Assembly (NCBI RefSeq): GCF_009930815.1
Contig: NZ_CP022222.1
Location: forward strand, 1,964,501 to 2,028,500
Direction of reading: 5' to 3'
From: Bradyrhizobium sp. CCBAU 051011
GTDB taxonomy: Bacteria > Pseudomonadota > Alphaproteobacteria > Rhizobiales > Xanthobacteraceae
Length of the DNA stretch: 64,000 nucleotides
This document shows, piece by piece, positions 18,883 to 27,378 of this stretch (position 1 is its first letter; each line of letters begins with the position of its first letter). The translations under genes were made by a program, and so were the position numbers. The notes beneath the pieces were generated by a model. That model did not search any database. It saw only the letters and a list, made by a program, of their open reading frames with translations, and had not been told where the DNA came from.

Positions 18883-19917
18883 TCACCGCGGCAGGTACCG
18901 CTTGTCGAGTTGACAAGCCACGGAGTAATTTGGATCGACAACGTTGGCGATCTCGAGCTGCGCTGCTTGGCCTAGAAGCTGAACCGCCTCGATCTTGTCG
19001 TAGCCGTGATCCTGCACCAGCCAGTTGACGAGATCGACGCAGGCGATCCGCAGCGCATCGATCAACGGCCGCGTGCTGCCGATCGACATGATCATTCTGT
19101 CGTTCTCTAGCCGGGGCCAGTTGATCTTTTTTCCCTTGATGAGATTCACCGTGAAGGTGACGTCAAACGAGGTCTCGATAGCGGCGCCGTCCACCTCGCC
19201 GTCACCCTGCGCGGCGTGCCCGTCGCCCAGCATGAAGAGCGCACCCGGCTCGAAAACCGGGAAAGACATCGTCACACCCTCAACGACCTCATTGAAGTCC
19301 ATGTTCGCGCCATGAGGGCCAGGTATAAGCGAACTGATGCATTCCTTGCCAGGAGGTGCAGTGCCGATTGTCCCGAAGAATGGCCGCAATGGGACCTCGA
19401 CTTTGCCGATTTTGCTGTTGGGCAGGTCGAGCACACCGACCATCCTCGATCTGTCGAATCGCCAGATAAAGAGCCGGTCCGGCACCGGGTCAGTTATCAT
19501 CGCCGTCTTGTATTCGGGCGCCAATGCTCCGAAGTAGGGGATCGAAGCTCCCCAGCCCCAGTCTCTGTTGAGCCCGATCCTGTCGATACGCACGACGAGC
19601 GTATCGCCGGGCTCAGCGCCCTCGATGAAGAATGGCCCAGTCTGCGGGTTGACTCTGGTAAGGTCGAGCCTCGGAAACACCGTCTTGTCGGTCGGCTGGA
19701 AGACGTCGTTCGCCGCGTCCTTGGTCCTTGTGATCACCGTGTCGCCTGGCTTGATGCGGATCGCAGGTGGATGCGCATGGCAATAGGTGAAGTAAACAGT
19801 GTCTCCCGGGTCATAGCGGACTTCCGCGGCCGAGGCAGGTGCGATTCCAATAACTACGAGTGCCGAAGATAGAGCCACGATCGCCGCTCGTGCCGACTGC
19901 TCGCTCATTCGAATCAT
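18883..19917 (-). CDS. Secreted acetamidase/formamidase family protein
   Basis: 344 residues. A signal peptide (IVALSSALVVIGIAPASA, cleavage after ASA) is unusual, because most FmdA/AmdA enzymes are cytoplasmic. The rest matches the acetamidase/formamidase fold: HAHPPAIRIKPGDTVITRTKDAANDVFQ, PGDTLVVRID, GPHGANMDFNEV and LGDGHAAQGDGEV. The family hydrolyses short amides to acid and ammonia. The start at 19917 has AGGAGG 6 nt upstream, the best ribosome site in the operon. It lies between two SPFH genes on the same strand (33 and 43 nt gaps). Its link to SPFH and CDF proteins is unexplained. The substrate is unknown. Confidence 0.85.
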   Translation of the reverse strand: MIRMSEQSARAAIVALSSALVVIGIAPASAAEVRYDPGDTVYFTYCHAHPPAIRIKPGDTVITRTKDAANDVFQPTDKTVFPRLDLTRVNPQTGPFFIEGAEPGDTLVVRIDRIGLNRDWGWGASIPYFGALAPEYKTAMITDPVPDRLFIWRFDRSRMVGVLDLPNSKIGKVEVPLRPFFGTIGTAPPGKECISSLIPGPHGANMDFNEVVEGVTMSFPVFEPGALFMLGDGHAAQGDGEVDGAAIETSFDVTFTVNLIKGKKINWPRLENDRMIMSIGSTRPLIDALRIACVDLVNWLVQDHGYDKIEAVQLLGQAAQLEIANVVDPNYSVACQLDKRYLPR

Positions 19918-19950
19918 AGATTCCTCCTTTTTTGGCAGCGTAGATTGTTG

Positions 19951-20928
19951 CTATGGTGGCGGCGTAAGATCTCCGCTCGTCATCTCATGGGCGTCCTTTC
20001 TCGCACTGTCGGCCAAGCTTGCCGACGGCTTGGCGCGCTCATGGAAGCGGCTGTCGTACAGTAGGCCGAAAAGAGCGGAGTTCGCCGGCAACACCATCGT
20101 CGTGCCCTCCTTGACGAACTTGCGCGACGCGTCGAGCGTCCGCCGCAGCGCATAGAACTGCGGTGCCTCGCGAAGTGAGTCGGCGTAGATGCGGGCGGCC
20201 TCTGCTTCGCCAGCGCCGCGGTGCCGCTGGGCGACCTTGAAGGCCTCGGCTAGAATGCTCGTCTTCTCGCCATGAGCCGCGGAACGGATCTTGAGGCCTT
20301 CCTCCTCGCCCTCAGAGCGGTAGCGCATGCTTATTGCGGCGCGCTCGGAGCGCATGCGAGCGTAGACCGTGAGCCGGTTGCGCTTAGGGAAGTCAAAGCG
20401 CAACAGCTCCACGTCAAGGACCTCGATGCCGTAGTCCCGAAGCGCAACATTCCGGCACTTTGCGGCGACCTCGGCGAGCAAGGCCTCTGCTCGATAGGCT
20501 TCGGCGGAGACGAAGGCAGCGAGCGGACTTCGGCCGATGGCGGCGCCAAGTTCCGCAGAGAGGATGTCGCCCAAGCGCGATTCCGCACCCGCCTTGTTGC
20601 GAACCGTCTCAAAGAAACGTTTGGGCTCGGCTATGCGCCACATGACGACGCCCGTTGCCGTCACGGCAGTCTTCTCAAGCGTCAGGAATTCGCTAAGTGG
20701 GGGCTGGTAAACAAAAAGCCGGCCGTCGAACTTGGTCACGCTTTCGTAAGGCAGCTTCAGGCCAAGACCCGAAGTGGTGACTACCTGCACCGGCCTGCCG
20801 AAGGACGTGACAACGGCCCGCTCCCCATCGCCAACGGCGAAAAGACATAACGTGGTCGCCGCGACAGCGCCAAGCACTCCCGCGGCGCCCAGAATAGCTT
20901 GCCTAGGCTTCGAGCTTGAGCGCGCCAT
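19951..20928 (-). CDS. HflC-like SPFH/band 7 membrane protein (operon leader)
   Basis: 325 residues. A membrane segment (ILGAAGVLGAVAATTLCLFAVG) precedes DGERAVVTSFGRPVQVVTTSGLGLKLPYESV, the HflC signature. Then come VVMWRIAEPKRFFETV, YARMRSERAAISMRYRSEGEEEG and a GAGEAEAARIYADSL helix. It resembles the HflC-like gene at 16075-17109 in layout but is clearly diverged, so the operon contains two HflC-like and two HflK-like domains. It is the first gene of the operon; the promoter must lie in 20929-21340. The ribosome site is weak (TTAGGC). Confidence 0.84.
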   Translation of the reverse strand: MARSSSKPRQAILGAAGVLGAVAATTLCLFAVGDGERAVVTSFGRPVQVVTTSGLGLKLPYESVTKFDGRLFVYQPPLSEFLTLEKTAVTATGVVMWRIAEPKRFFETVRNKAGAESRLGDILSAELGAAIGRSPLAAFVSAEAYRAEALLAEVAAKCRNVALRDYGIEVLDVELLRFDFPKRNRLTVYARMRSERAAISMRYRSEGEEEGLKIRSAAHGEKTSILAEAFKVAQRHRGAGEAEAARIYADSLREAPQFYALRRTLDASRKFVKEGTTMVLPANSALFGLLYDSRFHERAKPSASLADSARKDAHEMTSGDLTPPP

Positions 20929-21919
20929 GGCTCATTTGCCTAACGAGCTGGGGCTTTTCTCATTCTGTAGGGCGTGTTTCGAGTGGTCAAGGCATTTGTC
21001 TCCGGTGAGCCGCTTGTATGGGCTTCCGTCCGCAGTCCCGCCGGTTGGGTCTGGTCGACGCCGCCGGTCCCAACGAGCACCTCGAGAAGCTGGGCAACTC
21101 GCCGCGGGTACCCGGAATGATCAACTGCTAAACCAACATTCTGAAAGCCTGCAAAGACCGGCCAAGTGTGAACGTTGGCAGCGAACTCTTCGCGCTTGGA
21201 GAGTTGTGGCCAGCAGCCAGTTACTCTAAGGCCTTCGTTCCAATAGATGGAACCATGGCCATCGTTCGCGCGAAACAATTTCCAAGCCTGTAACTTAAGT
21301 GGATCGGGGGAAAATCGAGATAGCGCGAAATGGAACCAGGCGAATGTCCGAGCACATCGAACATAAGACTGCCCGGTCGATCTGTGACGAGGTGGGTGAC
21401 CGATTGCAGCAGGACTTAGCTCTCGAAGCCTCGCCTCTGCCGCCCTACTCGAACGCCTAGTTGATGAATTACGCAAGCAGGAGCGTCGTCTCATTGATGG
21501 CGTCGAAAGCTGGCGCTATCGCTGACTGTTTCTTTATCAGGCGATAGTCGCGGCCATGTGAGCGCGTAACGAACGCCGTCGCCGCTCTTAACCCGGCGGC
21601 GGCTTGTTCTGCTAATCTTATCGCTGAGTGCGGTTAATGTTGCGCCGGCAAATCAACTGATTACAGACCGAATAATTGATGCGGTGCATGAGTCTCTTCT
21701 TGGCCCGATTGAGACCTTCCCACCAGTACTGAAGACGTCCGCTCGCAAGGGCTGACCGGAAGTCTTGGCCGCAGGGCCAAACGACGCGATTGATCCAGAG
21801 AGGACATTGGCCTCTACCGCGGTCCAACGCTCCGGAGCCGACTTCCTGCCATGGCGCGAAACTGAGAATTTGCATAAGATTGATCCCCCTCCTTGTCCTG
21901 ACCCACCCGAGGGAGCGAG
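20929..21919. other. Intergenic region between divergent genes
   Basis: About 990 bases. It separates the SPFH operon (minus) from the GAF-cyclase (plus) and so should contain both promoters, though I could not identify a -35/-10 pair with confidence. It also holds the frameshifted small gene at 21344-21525. The remainder, including 21530-21900, shows no supported coding frame. Confidence 0.5.
21344..21525 (+). pseudogene. Frameshifted small protein (about 60 residues when repaired)
   Basis: The frame starts MSEHIEHKTARSICDEVGDRL and stops after 38 codons at PPYSNA. Adding one base after the second Pro codon restores LPPYLERLVDELRKQERRL and continues to a TGA at 21523-21525. The joined product looks like a coherent small acidic/helical protein with an LPPxLxxLxDELRKQ element. 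This supports a one-base deletion near 21455. Small proteins of this look occur in Bradyrhizobium relatives, but I cannot name the family. Confidence 0.5.
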
Positions 21920-23320
21920 ATGCGAAAACGCGGTGGAAGCAAACAACAAGTCAAAGGTCGGCGCGCGAATAGGGCTCACAAAGTATCCATCGCCGCCGCA
22001 TCCATCGCCGACCTACAGAATCAGGTAGGCGCTCTCGCTGGCGAACTGAAAGAGGCGCTTGAGCAGCAGTCGGCTACCGCGGAGATTCTCCGCCTGATCA
22101 GCGCCGTGCCGGCCGATCCGCAGCCGGTATTCGAGTTGATCGTGCGCCGCGCCGTCGCGCTTTGCGGCAGTTTGTTCGCGAACGTGTTCCGCTTTGATGG
22201 AGACCTCATCCATTTCGTCGCCAGTCACAACGTCGGGCCGAGCTACGTCGATATGCTTCGAGCGACGTACCCGATGCGGCCCGATCATTCTCAGGTATCC
22301 GGACGCGTACTGCTTAATCAATCAGTGGTCCGGCTCGCCGATGCGCTTGCCGATCCAGACTACGATCAGCGGTTTCCGCGCGCCATGGGTTGGCGTCGCA
22401 TGCTGGGAATGCCTATAATGCGCGATCGCGATGTGCTCGGCGTCATCGTGGTGGGTTGGGCCGAGGCCGGACCTGTCGCTAAGGCCCAGGAGGATCTTCT
22501 GAAGACCTTCGCCGACCAGGCGGTAATCGCGATCGAGAATGCCAGGCTGTTGAACGAACTACGCGAGCGCAACGAGGAGATCGCCGGCTGGAACCGCGAT
22601 CTGAAAGCGCGGGTCAAGGAGCAGGTTGAGGAGCTGGGCCGCGTTGGGCGGCTGAAGCGGTTCCTTGCGCCACAGCTTGCCGAAATGATCGTCTCGCAGG
22701 GCAATGAAAAGATCCTGGAGAGTCATCGCCGTGAGATCGTTGTCGTATTCTGCGATCTTCGCGGCTACACCGCCTTCACCGAGACCGCCGAGCCCGAGGA
22801 AGTTTTGGATTTCCTGCGCGAGTATCACGGCGAGCTGGGGCGTCTAATCAGCCAGTTCGAGGGGACGCTCGACCAATTCTCGGGCGATGGGATCATGGTG
22901 TTCTTCAACGATCCCGTGCCTGTCCCCAACCCGGCCGAACGTGCGGTCAAGATGGCCGTCGCGATGCGCGAGGCTGTGTCGACCCTGATCGCCGCGTGGC
23001 GCGAGCGAGGTCGCGAGTTGGGCTTTGGTGCTGGCATCGCCCAGGGTTACGCGACCTTGGGCCAGATCGGATATTCCGAGCGCTCCGGATACACTGCGAT
23101 AGGCACAGTGTGCAATGTCGCGGCACGGCTCTGCGGCGAGGCCAAGGACGGCCAAATTCTGCTCAGTAAGCGCGTAAACGTGGCGCTCAACGGAAGCGTA
23201 GCGACTGAACAAATTGGCGCTCTCGCATTGAAGGGTCTCACCCAGCCGGTCGTCACCTACAATGTTCCGCTCACCGCTAGTCAACCGACTCTCCGCGTTA
23301 TAGACGGAGGTAATCACTAG
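21920..23320 (+). CDS. GAF domain - class III adenylate/guanylate cyclase
   Basis: 466 residues. A coiled-coil start (IADLQNQVGALAGELKEALEQQ) is followed by a GAF domain at about 55-210 and a second coiled coil (LLNELRERNEEIAGWNRDLKARVKEQVEEL). A class III cyclase domain begins at about 265 with VVVFCDLRGYTAFTE (metal Asp), FSGDGIMVFFNDP (second metal Asp) and AIGTVCNVAARLC. No membrane segment is present, so it is a soluble sensor whose GAF domain probably binds a small ligand. The ATG at 21920 has GGGAG upstream. Nucleotide specificity cannot be set: the usual substrate Lys position is not conserved. Confidence 0.87.
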   Translation: MRKRGGSKQQVKGRRANRAHKVSIAAASIADLQNQVGALAGELKEALEQQSATAEILRLISAVPADPQPVFELIVRRAVALCGSLFANVFRFDGDLIHFVASHNVGPSYVDMLRATYPMRPDHSQVSGRVLLNQSVVRLADALADPDYDQRFPRAMGWRRMLGMPIMRDRDVLGVIVVGWAEAGPVAKAQEDLLKTFADQAVIAIENARLLNELRERNEEIAGWNRDLKARVKEQVEELGRVGRLKRFLAPQLAEMIVSQGNEKILESHRREIVVVFCDLRGYTAFTETAEPEEVLDFLREYHGELGRLISQFEGTLDQFSGDGIMVFFNDPVPVPNPAERAVKMAVAMREAVSTLIAAWRERGRELGFGAGIAQGYATLGQIGYSERSGYTAIGTVCNVAARLCGEAKDGQILLSKRVNVALNGSVATEQIGALALKGLTQPVVTYNVPLTASQPTLRVIDGGNH

Positions 23321-23476
23321 ACAGCCAGTCAGCGAATAGAGTCCGGTTGTGTGAAGGGTTTCGGATGCCGGCCGCTTGAGGAACGGCGCCGCGTATTCGG
23401 CGGCCAGCGTCCGAAAGCCTCCAAGGGAGGCAGACGAACGCGAGGATAGCCATGATGTCCGCTGTTGGGACGATTG

Positions 23477-23684
23477 TGTTGCAAAAGTCGATTTTCGCCG
23501 ATGACCAAAATTCCGCGGGCCGCGGGCGCGACTTTCGTGTACAAGATGTGAGGGACCTCACGGCCTCACGCAAATTCACAGGCGACTTCGGTAACGCGAT
23601 TGAGGTCATGCGACTGAGCAATCGCTCGCTGCTTAGTGTTTTCGCGAGAAATCTTGAGCCCAGCAACTTTCGACTTTTGCAACA
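23477..23684. mobile_element. MITE-like or IS-remnant element with 15-bp perfect inverted ends
   Basis: TGTTGCAAAAGTCGA at 23477-23491 is the exact reverse complement of 23670-23684. The 208 bp between the outer ends are too short for a transposase. Ends of the form TGTTGCAAAAGTC recall those of some DDE-transposase insertion sequences, so this may be a deletion derivative mobilised in trans or a decayed IS. I could not see a convincing target-site duplication. Confidence 0.6.
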
Positions 23685-23769
23685 GTATCGGGACTAGAGC
23701 CGACTGCTGCCGTCGTGCTGCGACTTCCAAGCAGGAGCTGCGGTTGTCCGCGCCGGCCCGCCTTGCCGG

Positions 23770-23865
23770 CTCCCCCATGGCTCCCCGACCCCATCCATAT
23801 TCCAATCAATGTAAGCTACTTGAGGCGATTGTCACTTCGATCCTAACCTTCACAGGGTGGAGCTC
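23770..23865 (+). repeat. C-box plus 27-bp palindrome, copy 3
   Basis: The C-rich box ctcccccatggctccccga (23770-23788) is followed after 50 nt by a 27-bp imperfect palindrome at 23839-23865 (read on the minus strand: GAGCTCCACC then AGGTTAGGATC). Both parts match the other copies, and the spacing fits the 51-54 nt rule. The element lies about 250 nt upstream of the TAXI-type protein gene. Confidence 0.65.
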
Positions 23866-24116
23866 TCTTAGGGAGAATGTTGTTGTCCCGCCCGGAGGCA
23901 ATGACGGCGTCCTGCGCCGGTTGAGGCTCTCCGCGCCCATTACATCCTCCAATTCCGGTCATGGCTCTTTCCTGTTGGGCAAACGTCCCATCGCATTCGG
24001 CCGCAAGTGGCATTACACTCTTGAAACCAAGGTTGCTGCTGCGACGTTGTTTCTTGAAATTGTGGTATTCCTGCGAGGCAGGAAGGGCTACTCCTGATCT
24101 CCGACTGGCAACGGCA

Positions 24117-25529
24117 ATGTCCTCATCCGATGGTGCAAATGAATCTAGTGACGCAGCCCGCCGACGACGCCGAAGGAGCAACACCTTACTACTGGTCTTG
24201 GCGATAGGATTTCTTGTTTTTGGCGCTGCAGCGGGCGCACTGTATTATGCGTTGCAGCCGGTAACTCTTCGGATTGCCGTCGGACCGCCGGGAAGCGACG
24301 ATCACAAAGTGATTCAGGCCACGGCCGGGGCCTTCGCCAGCGAAAGCAGAACAGTCAGGCTGTCTCTGATCACGACCGACGGCGCGGTCGAAGCCCTCGC
24401 CCTGCTTGGTGCTGGCAAGGCCGATCTTGCGGTCGGTCGTGGCGATCTGGAGATGCCGACCGACGCGCAGAGCGTCGCCATCGTGCGTAAGAACTTCGTT
24501 GTGCTATGGGCGCCTTCCGGACTTGCGGACAAGAGCTCCAAGAAAAAGCCGGCGCCGAAAATCCAGGAGATCGCCGATCTCGCAGGGCACAGGGTTGGCG
24601 TGATTGGCCTGACGCCGGCGAACGTCGCGTTGATGCGGGTCATTCTGAGCGCCTCCGGCGTGGAGGCAGATAAGGTCGTAGAAACGCAATTTGGCACGGA
24701 CCAAATCGAGGAGCTGGCGCGCGACCCAACTCTCGATGCATTCATGGCGGTCGGTCCGCTCGATAGCAAAATCACCTCCGACGCCATCGCCGCAACGGCC
24801 CGGTCGCGAGGCGAGCCGAAGTTTCTCGCGATCGAGGCATCGGAAGCCATCGCCCTGAAGCAACCGCGCTATGAATCTGAGGAAGTTCCACCCAGCATCT
24901 TCAATGCGAATCCGGCCTGGCCGGATGACAAGGTCGAGACGATCAGCGTCAGCCACCTGATCATGGCGCGGAAGGCTTTGTCTGAAACGACGGCTGCGGC
25001 TTTTTTTCGGCAGCTATTCGCTGTTCGTCAGGCGATTGCTAGGGAGGTGCCTGGCGCTGCGCACATCACCAAGCCGGACACCGAAAAAGACGCCGAGCTG
25101 CCGGTCCATCGAGGAGCGGCAGCAGTGATCGACGGCACCGAACGCACCTTCCTCGACAGGTATGGCGATTACTTTTGGTTTGCGCTTCTGTCATTGTCCG
25201 GGATTGGTTCGGCTGGTGCCTGGTTACGTCACTATTTGAATCGGGATGAAAGGGACGAAAACACCAGCCATCGCAACAGAATCCTGGCCATGGTTTCCAG
25301 GGTCCGTACCGCGGAATCCAACCAGAGACTCCTGGCTATGCAACGCGAGGTCGACGCCATCATATGTGAAACGCTCGAATGTTACGATGACGGCGCCATC
25401 GAGGAAGAGGAACTATCGGCCTTTGGCCTGGTGCTCGAACTATTCAATCACGCCATCGTCGAGAGGCGCGCGGCGTTGCAAGCGATCACACTCGAACCGG
25501 CTCGCGGCCACAACCTCACGTCACGATAA
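24117..25529 (+). CDS. Membrane-tethered TAXI-type TRAP solute-binding protein, orphan
   Basis: 470 residues. An Arg-rich start (ARRRRRRSN) precedes a membrane anchor (TLLLVLAIGFLVFGAAAGALYYAL). A periplasmic binding domain of the TAXI type follows: LRIAVGPPGSDDHKVIQATAGAFA, GAVEALALLGAGKADLAVGRGD, LAGHRVGVIG. A second membrane segment at about 348-368 (FWFALLSLSGIGSAGAW) leads to a charged cytoplasmic coiled tail with an acidic stretch (DDGAIEEEEL). Standard TAXI proteins are free binding proteins next to a TRAP permease; none is nearby. The layout suggests ligand sensing rather than uptake (inference). ATG at 24117 is chosen because the first coherent sequence starts there; the frame is open further upstream. 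Confidence 0.8.
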   Translation: MSSSDGANESSDAARRRRRRSNTLLLVLAIGFLVFGAAAGALYYALQPVTLRIAVGPPGSDDHKVIQATAGAFASESRTVRLSLITTDGAVEALALLGAGKADLAVGRGDLEMPTDAQSVAIVRKNFVVLWAPSGLADKSSKKKPAPKIQEIADLAGHRVGVIGLTPANVALMRVILSASGVEADKVVETQFGTDQIEELARDPTLDAFMAVGPLDSKITSDAIAATARSRGEPKFLAIEASEAIALKQPRYESEEVPPSIFNANPAWPDDKVETISVSHLIMARKALSETTAAAFFRQLFAVRQAIAREVPGAAHITKPDTEKDAELPVHRGAAAVIDGTERTFLDRYGDYFWFALLSLSGIGSAGAWLRHYLNRDERDENTSHRNRILAMVSRVRTAESNQRLLAMQREVDAIICETLECYDDGAIEEEELSAFGLVLELFNHAIVERRAALQAITLEPARGHNLTSR

Positions 25530-25798
25530 CGTAGTGGTGTGCCAAAGACATGGAGACGCTAACAGAGCTGAGACTCATTTTCATCAAAATACAGAGACCG
25601 CGCTGCAAGCAGCGGGGTTTTAGTGCACCACATGCGTGGCATCCGCCCGCTTAGAATGGCGCTAGCGACCCCTTCTGCTCGGACCACTTCTCGTCACTGG
25701 CCCGGCTCCCATGAATGTCGCTCAGCTGCTTGCATCGTTGAAAAAGCTCAACCATCGTCACGTTATGAATAGTGACGTCAGCCCGTCGGCCCCACCGC

Positions 25799-26308
25799 TC
25801 AAGCGCCCAAAGCAGTTGATATTTCCGTAAGCGTTGCCTTTTCCGCGTCACTTACTTGAACCCCACCGATTCCGAACAGACCACCGCCCTCGCTGGCCGC
25901 TTCAGCGGTGGCCTGACTGATCTGACGAAGCCAAGCTTTAAACGCAGCTGCATCCCCTGGGGCCTTAGCATCGAGCAGCCCTGCGACTTGCCGTAGCGAG
26001 TCGATGGCTTTGACCTTGAGGTCTGATGGCTGACTAGCCGCAAACTTTGCTTTTAAACCGTCTCGCGCCGCGCTCCGTCCCTCGCTATTAGAAAAATCGG
26101 TGACTACGGCCTTTACCAGAGCGTTGGTGTCGGCGCCGGCTATCGCTTTGGTCAACGCACTGCCTCCAGCGAACGATTCCTTGAGGAGTCCCCAAAGTCC
26201 GCTTGGATCAGCGGCCGTGACAGCCATACCAGCTATCATGGGGCTCTCCAGCAGCAACGTCCATTCTTCCTTGGTAAAATTCGTCTTGTCAGCCAATGCG
26301 TCCTCCAT
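25799..26308 (-). CDS. Conserved-looking hypothetical protein, helical, 169 aa
   Basis: The product is acidic to neutral, Ala-rich and helical, beginning FTKEEWTLLLESPMIAGMAVTAADPSGLWGLLKE. It ends in a glycine patch (EGGGLFGIGGVQVS) and a final helix. It has no signal peptide, membrane segment or catalytic motif. The length, composition and clean codon use indicate a real gene. The ribosome site before 26308 is weak. I do not recognise a named family. It stands alone between the TAXI gene and a decayed region. Confidence 0.65.
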   Translation of the reverse strand: MEDALADKTNFTKEEWTLLLESPMIAGMAVTAADPSGLWGLLKESFAGGSALTKAIAGADTNALVKAVVTDFSNSEGRSAARDGLKAKFAASQPSDLKVKAIDSLRQVAGLLDAKAPGDAAAFKAWLRQISQATAEAASEGGGLFGIGGVQVSDAEKATLTEISTALGA

Positions 26309-26814
26309 AAGTTAGTGCAGGATTACTCTTGACCTGCCGCCTATCTTGATTACGCGCACATCTATAACCGCGACGAATGATTTTGCAGTTTTCGGGAAGC
26401 TAGCGATCATTTTCCTTGCTTTGCCCAGCCGCCGTCGTCGCTAATGGCGCATAACGACGACGCGACAATCTCCATGGAAGCACAAAAAGCAGCCGCACCG
26501 AAGTCGGCAACGAGGTGATGGCTGCATCTTACGCTGTTCCTTTGGGCACCTAATTCAATCAGCTCCTTCGAGTGCTTTCCTAACAGGGCGATCCGCTTCG
26601 CGGCTATTTTCGGGCTGCGCGCTTGCTTTGACCCCGTTTACGTTTGCTCATCTTACGCTCCGGAGGATGGAATGGATTGGGATCACGGCCGCCCATTTGG
26701 AAGGACAACAGGCCGTGCGGGTTAACGTTCCAAGCTGCAGGCTATGGAGGTTCCCGTGCGACTGTCCTTTTCCAGACTGATTTCTGGCCAGATGGTCTAT
26801 GCCTGCAGCGCTAC
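26309..26814. other. Non-coding stretch upstream of hypothetical gene
   Basis: About 500 bases with no supported gene apart from a possible 15-codon minus-strand frame at 26604-26651. It should contain the promoter of the 169-residue hypothetical protein. Confidence 0.4.
26604..26651 (-). CDS. Possible very short basic peptide (15 aa)
   Basis: ATG at 26651 reads MSKRKRGQSKRAARK then TAG. GGAG lies 6 nt upstream, a good ribosome site. Eight of 15 residues are Lys or Arg. It could be a true micro-protein, the stump of a longer basic protein, or chance. Low confidence. Confidence 0.25.
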   Translation of the reverse strand: MSKRKRGQSKRAARK

Positions 26815-27092
26815 TTATGGCCAACGCTTACGGCGGCGTCGTGTTCGCTTACGGCTCCGGCCCGATAGCCGTTTTGCATTTTTCGCTATGTGCTGTCGGT
26901 ATCGATGAACTATCTCGCCGCGGTTGCACCAGCTGCTAGACTTGCTGTAGCTTCGATAGTCGCCTTTATCTTTTCGCTGACCATTAAATTAGCTTCGCGC
27001 CGCGCGCTTCTACCGCCTAGCATCAGCTTCATCATCCGAAGCGCAATTACTCCGCTTGCTTCGGCTGCCAGCAACATCAAAGGATTGAACAT
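26815..27092 (-). pseudogene. Frameshifted small helical protein (about 90 residues)
   Basis: ATG at 27092 (GGTGGAG upstream) gives MFNPLMLLAAEASGVIALRMM, then ARREANLMVSEKIKATIEATASL, and stops at 26910. Shifting frame just before that stop continues naturally as GEIVHRYRQHIAKNAKRLSGR to a TAA at 26815-26817. The join restores the pattern of a small rhizobial protein I recall (helical core, then IVxxYRxHxxxNAKRL), so one indel near 26912-26920 has broken it. Function of the family is unknown. Confidence 0.6.
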
Positions 27093-27251
27093 ACGGTGCG
27101 CTCCACCTGTGACAAGGTGAACGGTCACGTACTGTTCCGTGCGTGACTATCTGGTTCCTAGGGAAGGTATACGGTGGAACGAAAGCCGACCGTCGCACTT
27201 GGTTCGAGCGACCGGGTGTTGCTATCCCCCCGTAGCGCATCCGATGAAAAG

Positions 27252-27288
27252 ACGGCCCCAGTCGCTGCCCCGCCGCTGGGGCCGTTTT
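27252..27288 (+). terminator. Strong intrinsic terminator-like hairpin
   Basis: ACGGCCCCAG (27252-27261) pairs perfectly with CTGGGGCCGT (27276-27285) across a 14-nt loop and is followed by TTTT. AAAAG precedes it, so it could also act on the minus strand. No plus-strand gene ends upstream, so either it insulates the region or it ends an unannotated small RNA starting in about 27120-27250. Confidence 0.7.
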
Positions 27289-27378
27289 CCAATATGACAA
27301 GCTAGGCTCGCCGTAACGCGGTAGAAGCGTGAACCCTTGATCAGACGTGAGAGCACCCATTTTCAGCGGGAGGCCGAA

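Larger units (their letters stand above)
23321..24116. other. Non-coding stretch with MITE-like element and palindrome copy 3
   Basis: About 800 bases without a supported gene. It holds the 208-bp element with 15-bp inverted ends at 23477-23684 and the C-box/palindrome at 23770-23865. The short frames 23452-23697 and 23636-24097 cross these repeats and show no family character. Confidence 0.5.

Noticed and set aside
20940..21494. 184-residue minus-strand frame upstream of the SPFH operon
   Set aside because: No family pattern, unusual composition, and it runs opposite the better-supported frameshifted gene at 21344-21525.
23452..23697. 81-residue plus-strand frame
   Set aside because: Coincides with the element bearing 15-bp inverted ends; most likely read-through of repeat DNA.
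25651..25851. 66-residue minus-strand frame overlapping the end of the 169-residue gene
   Set aside because: Starts inside another gene in a different frame, without a ribosome site; no recognisable pattern.
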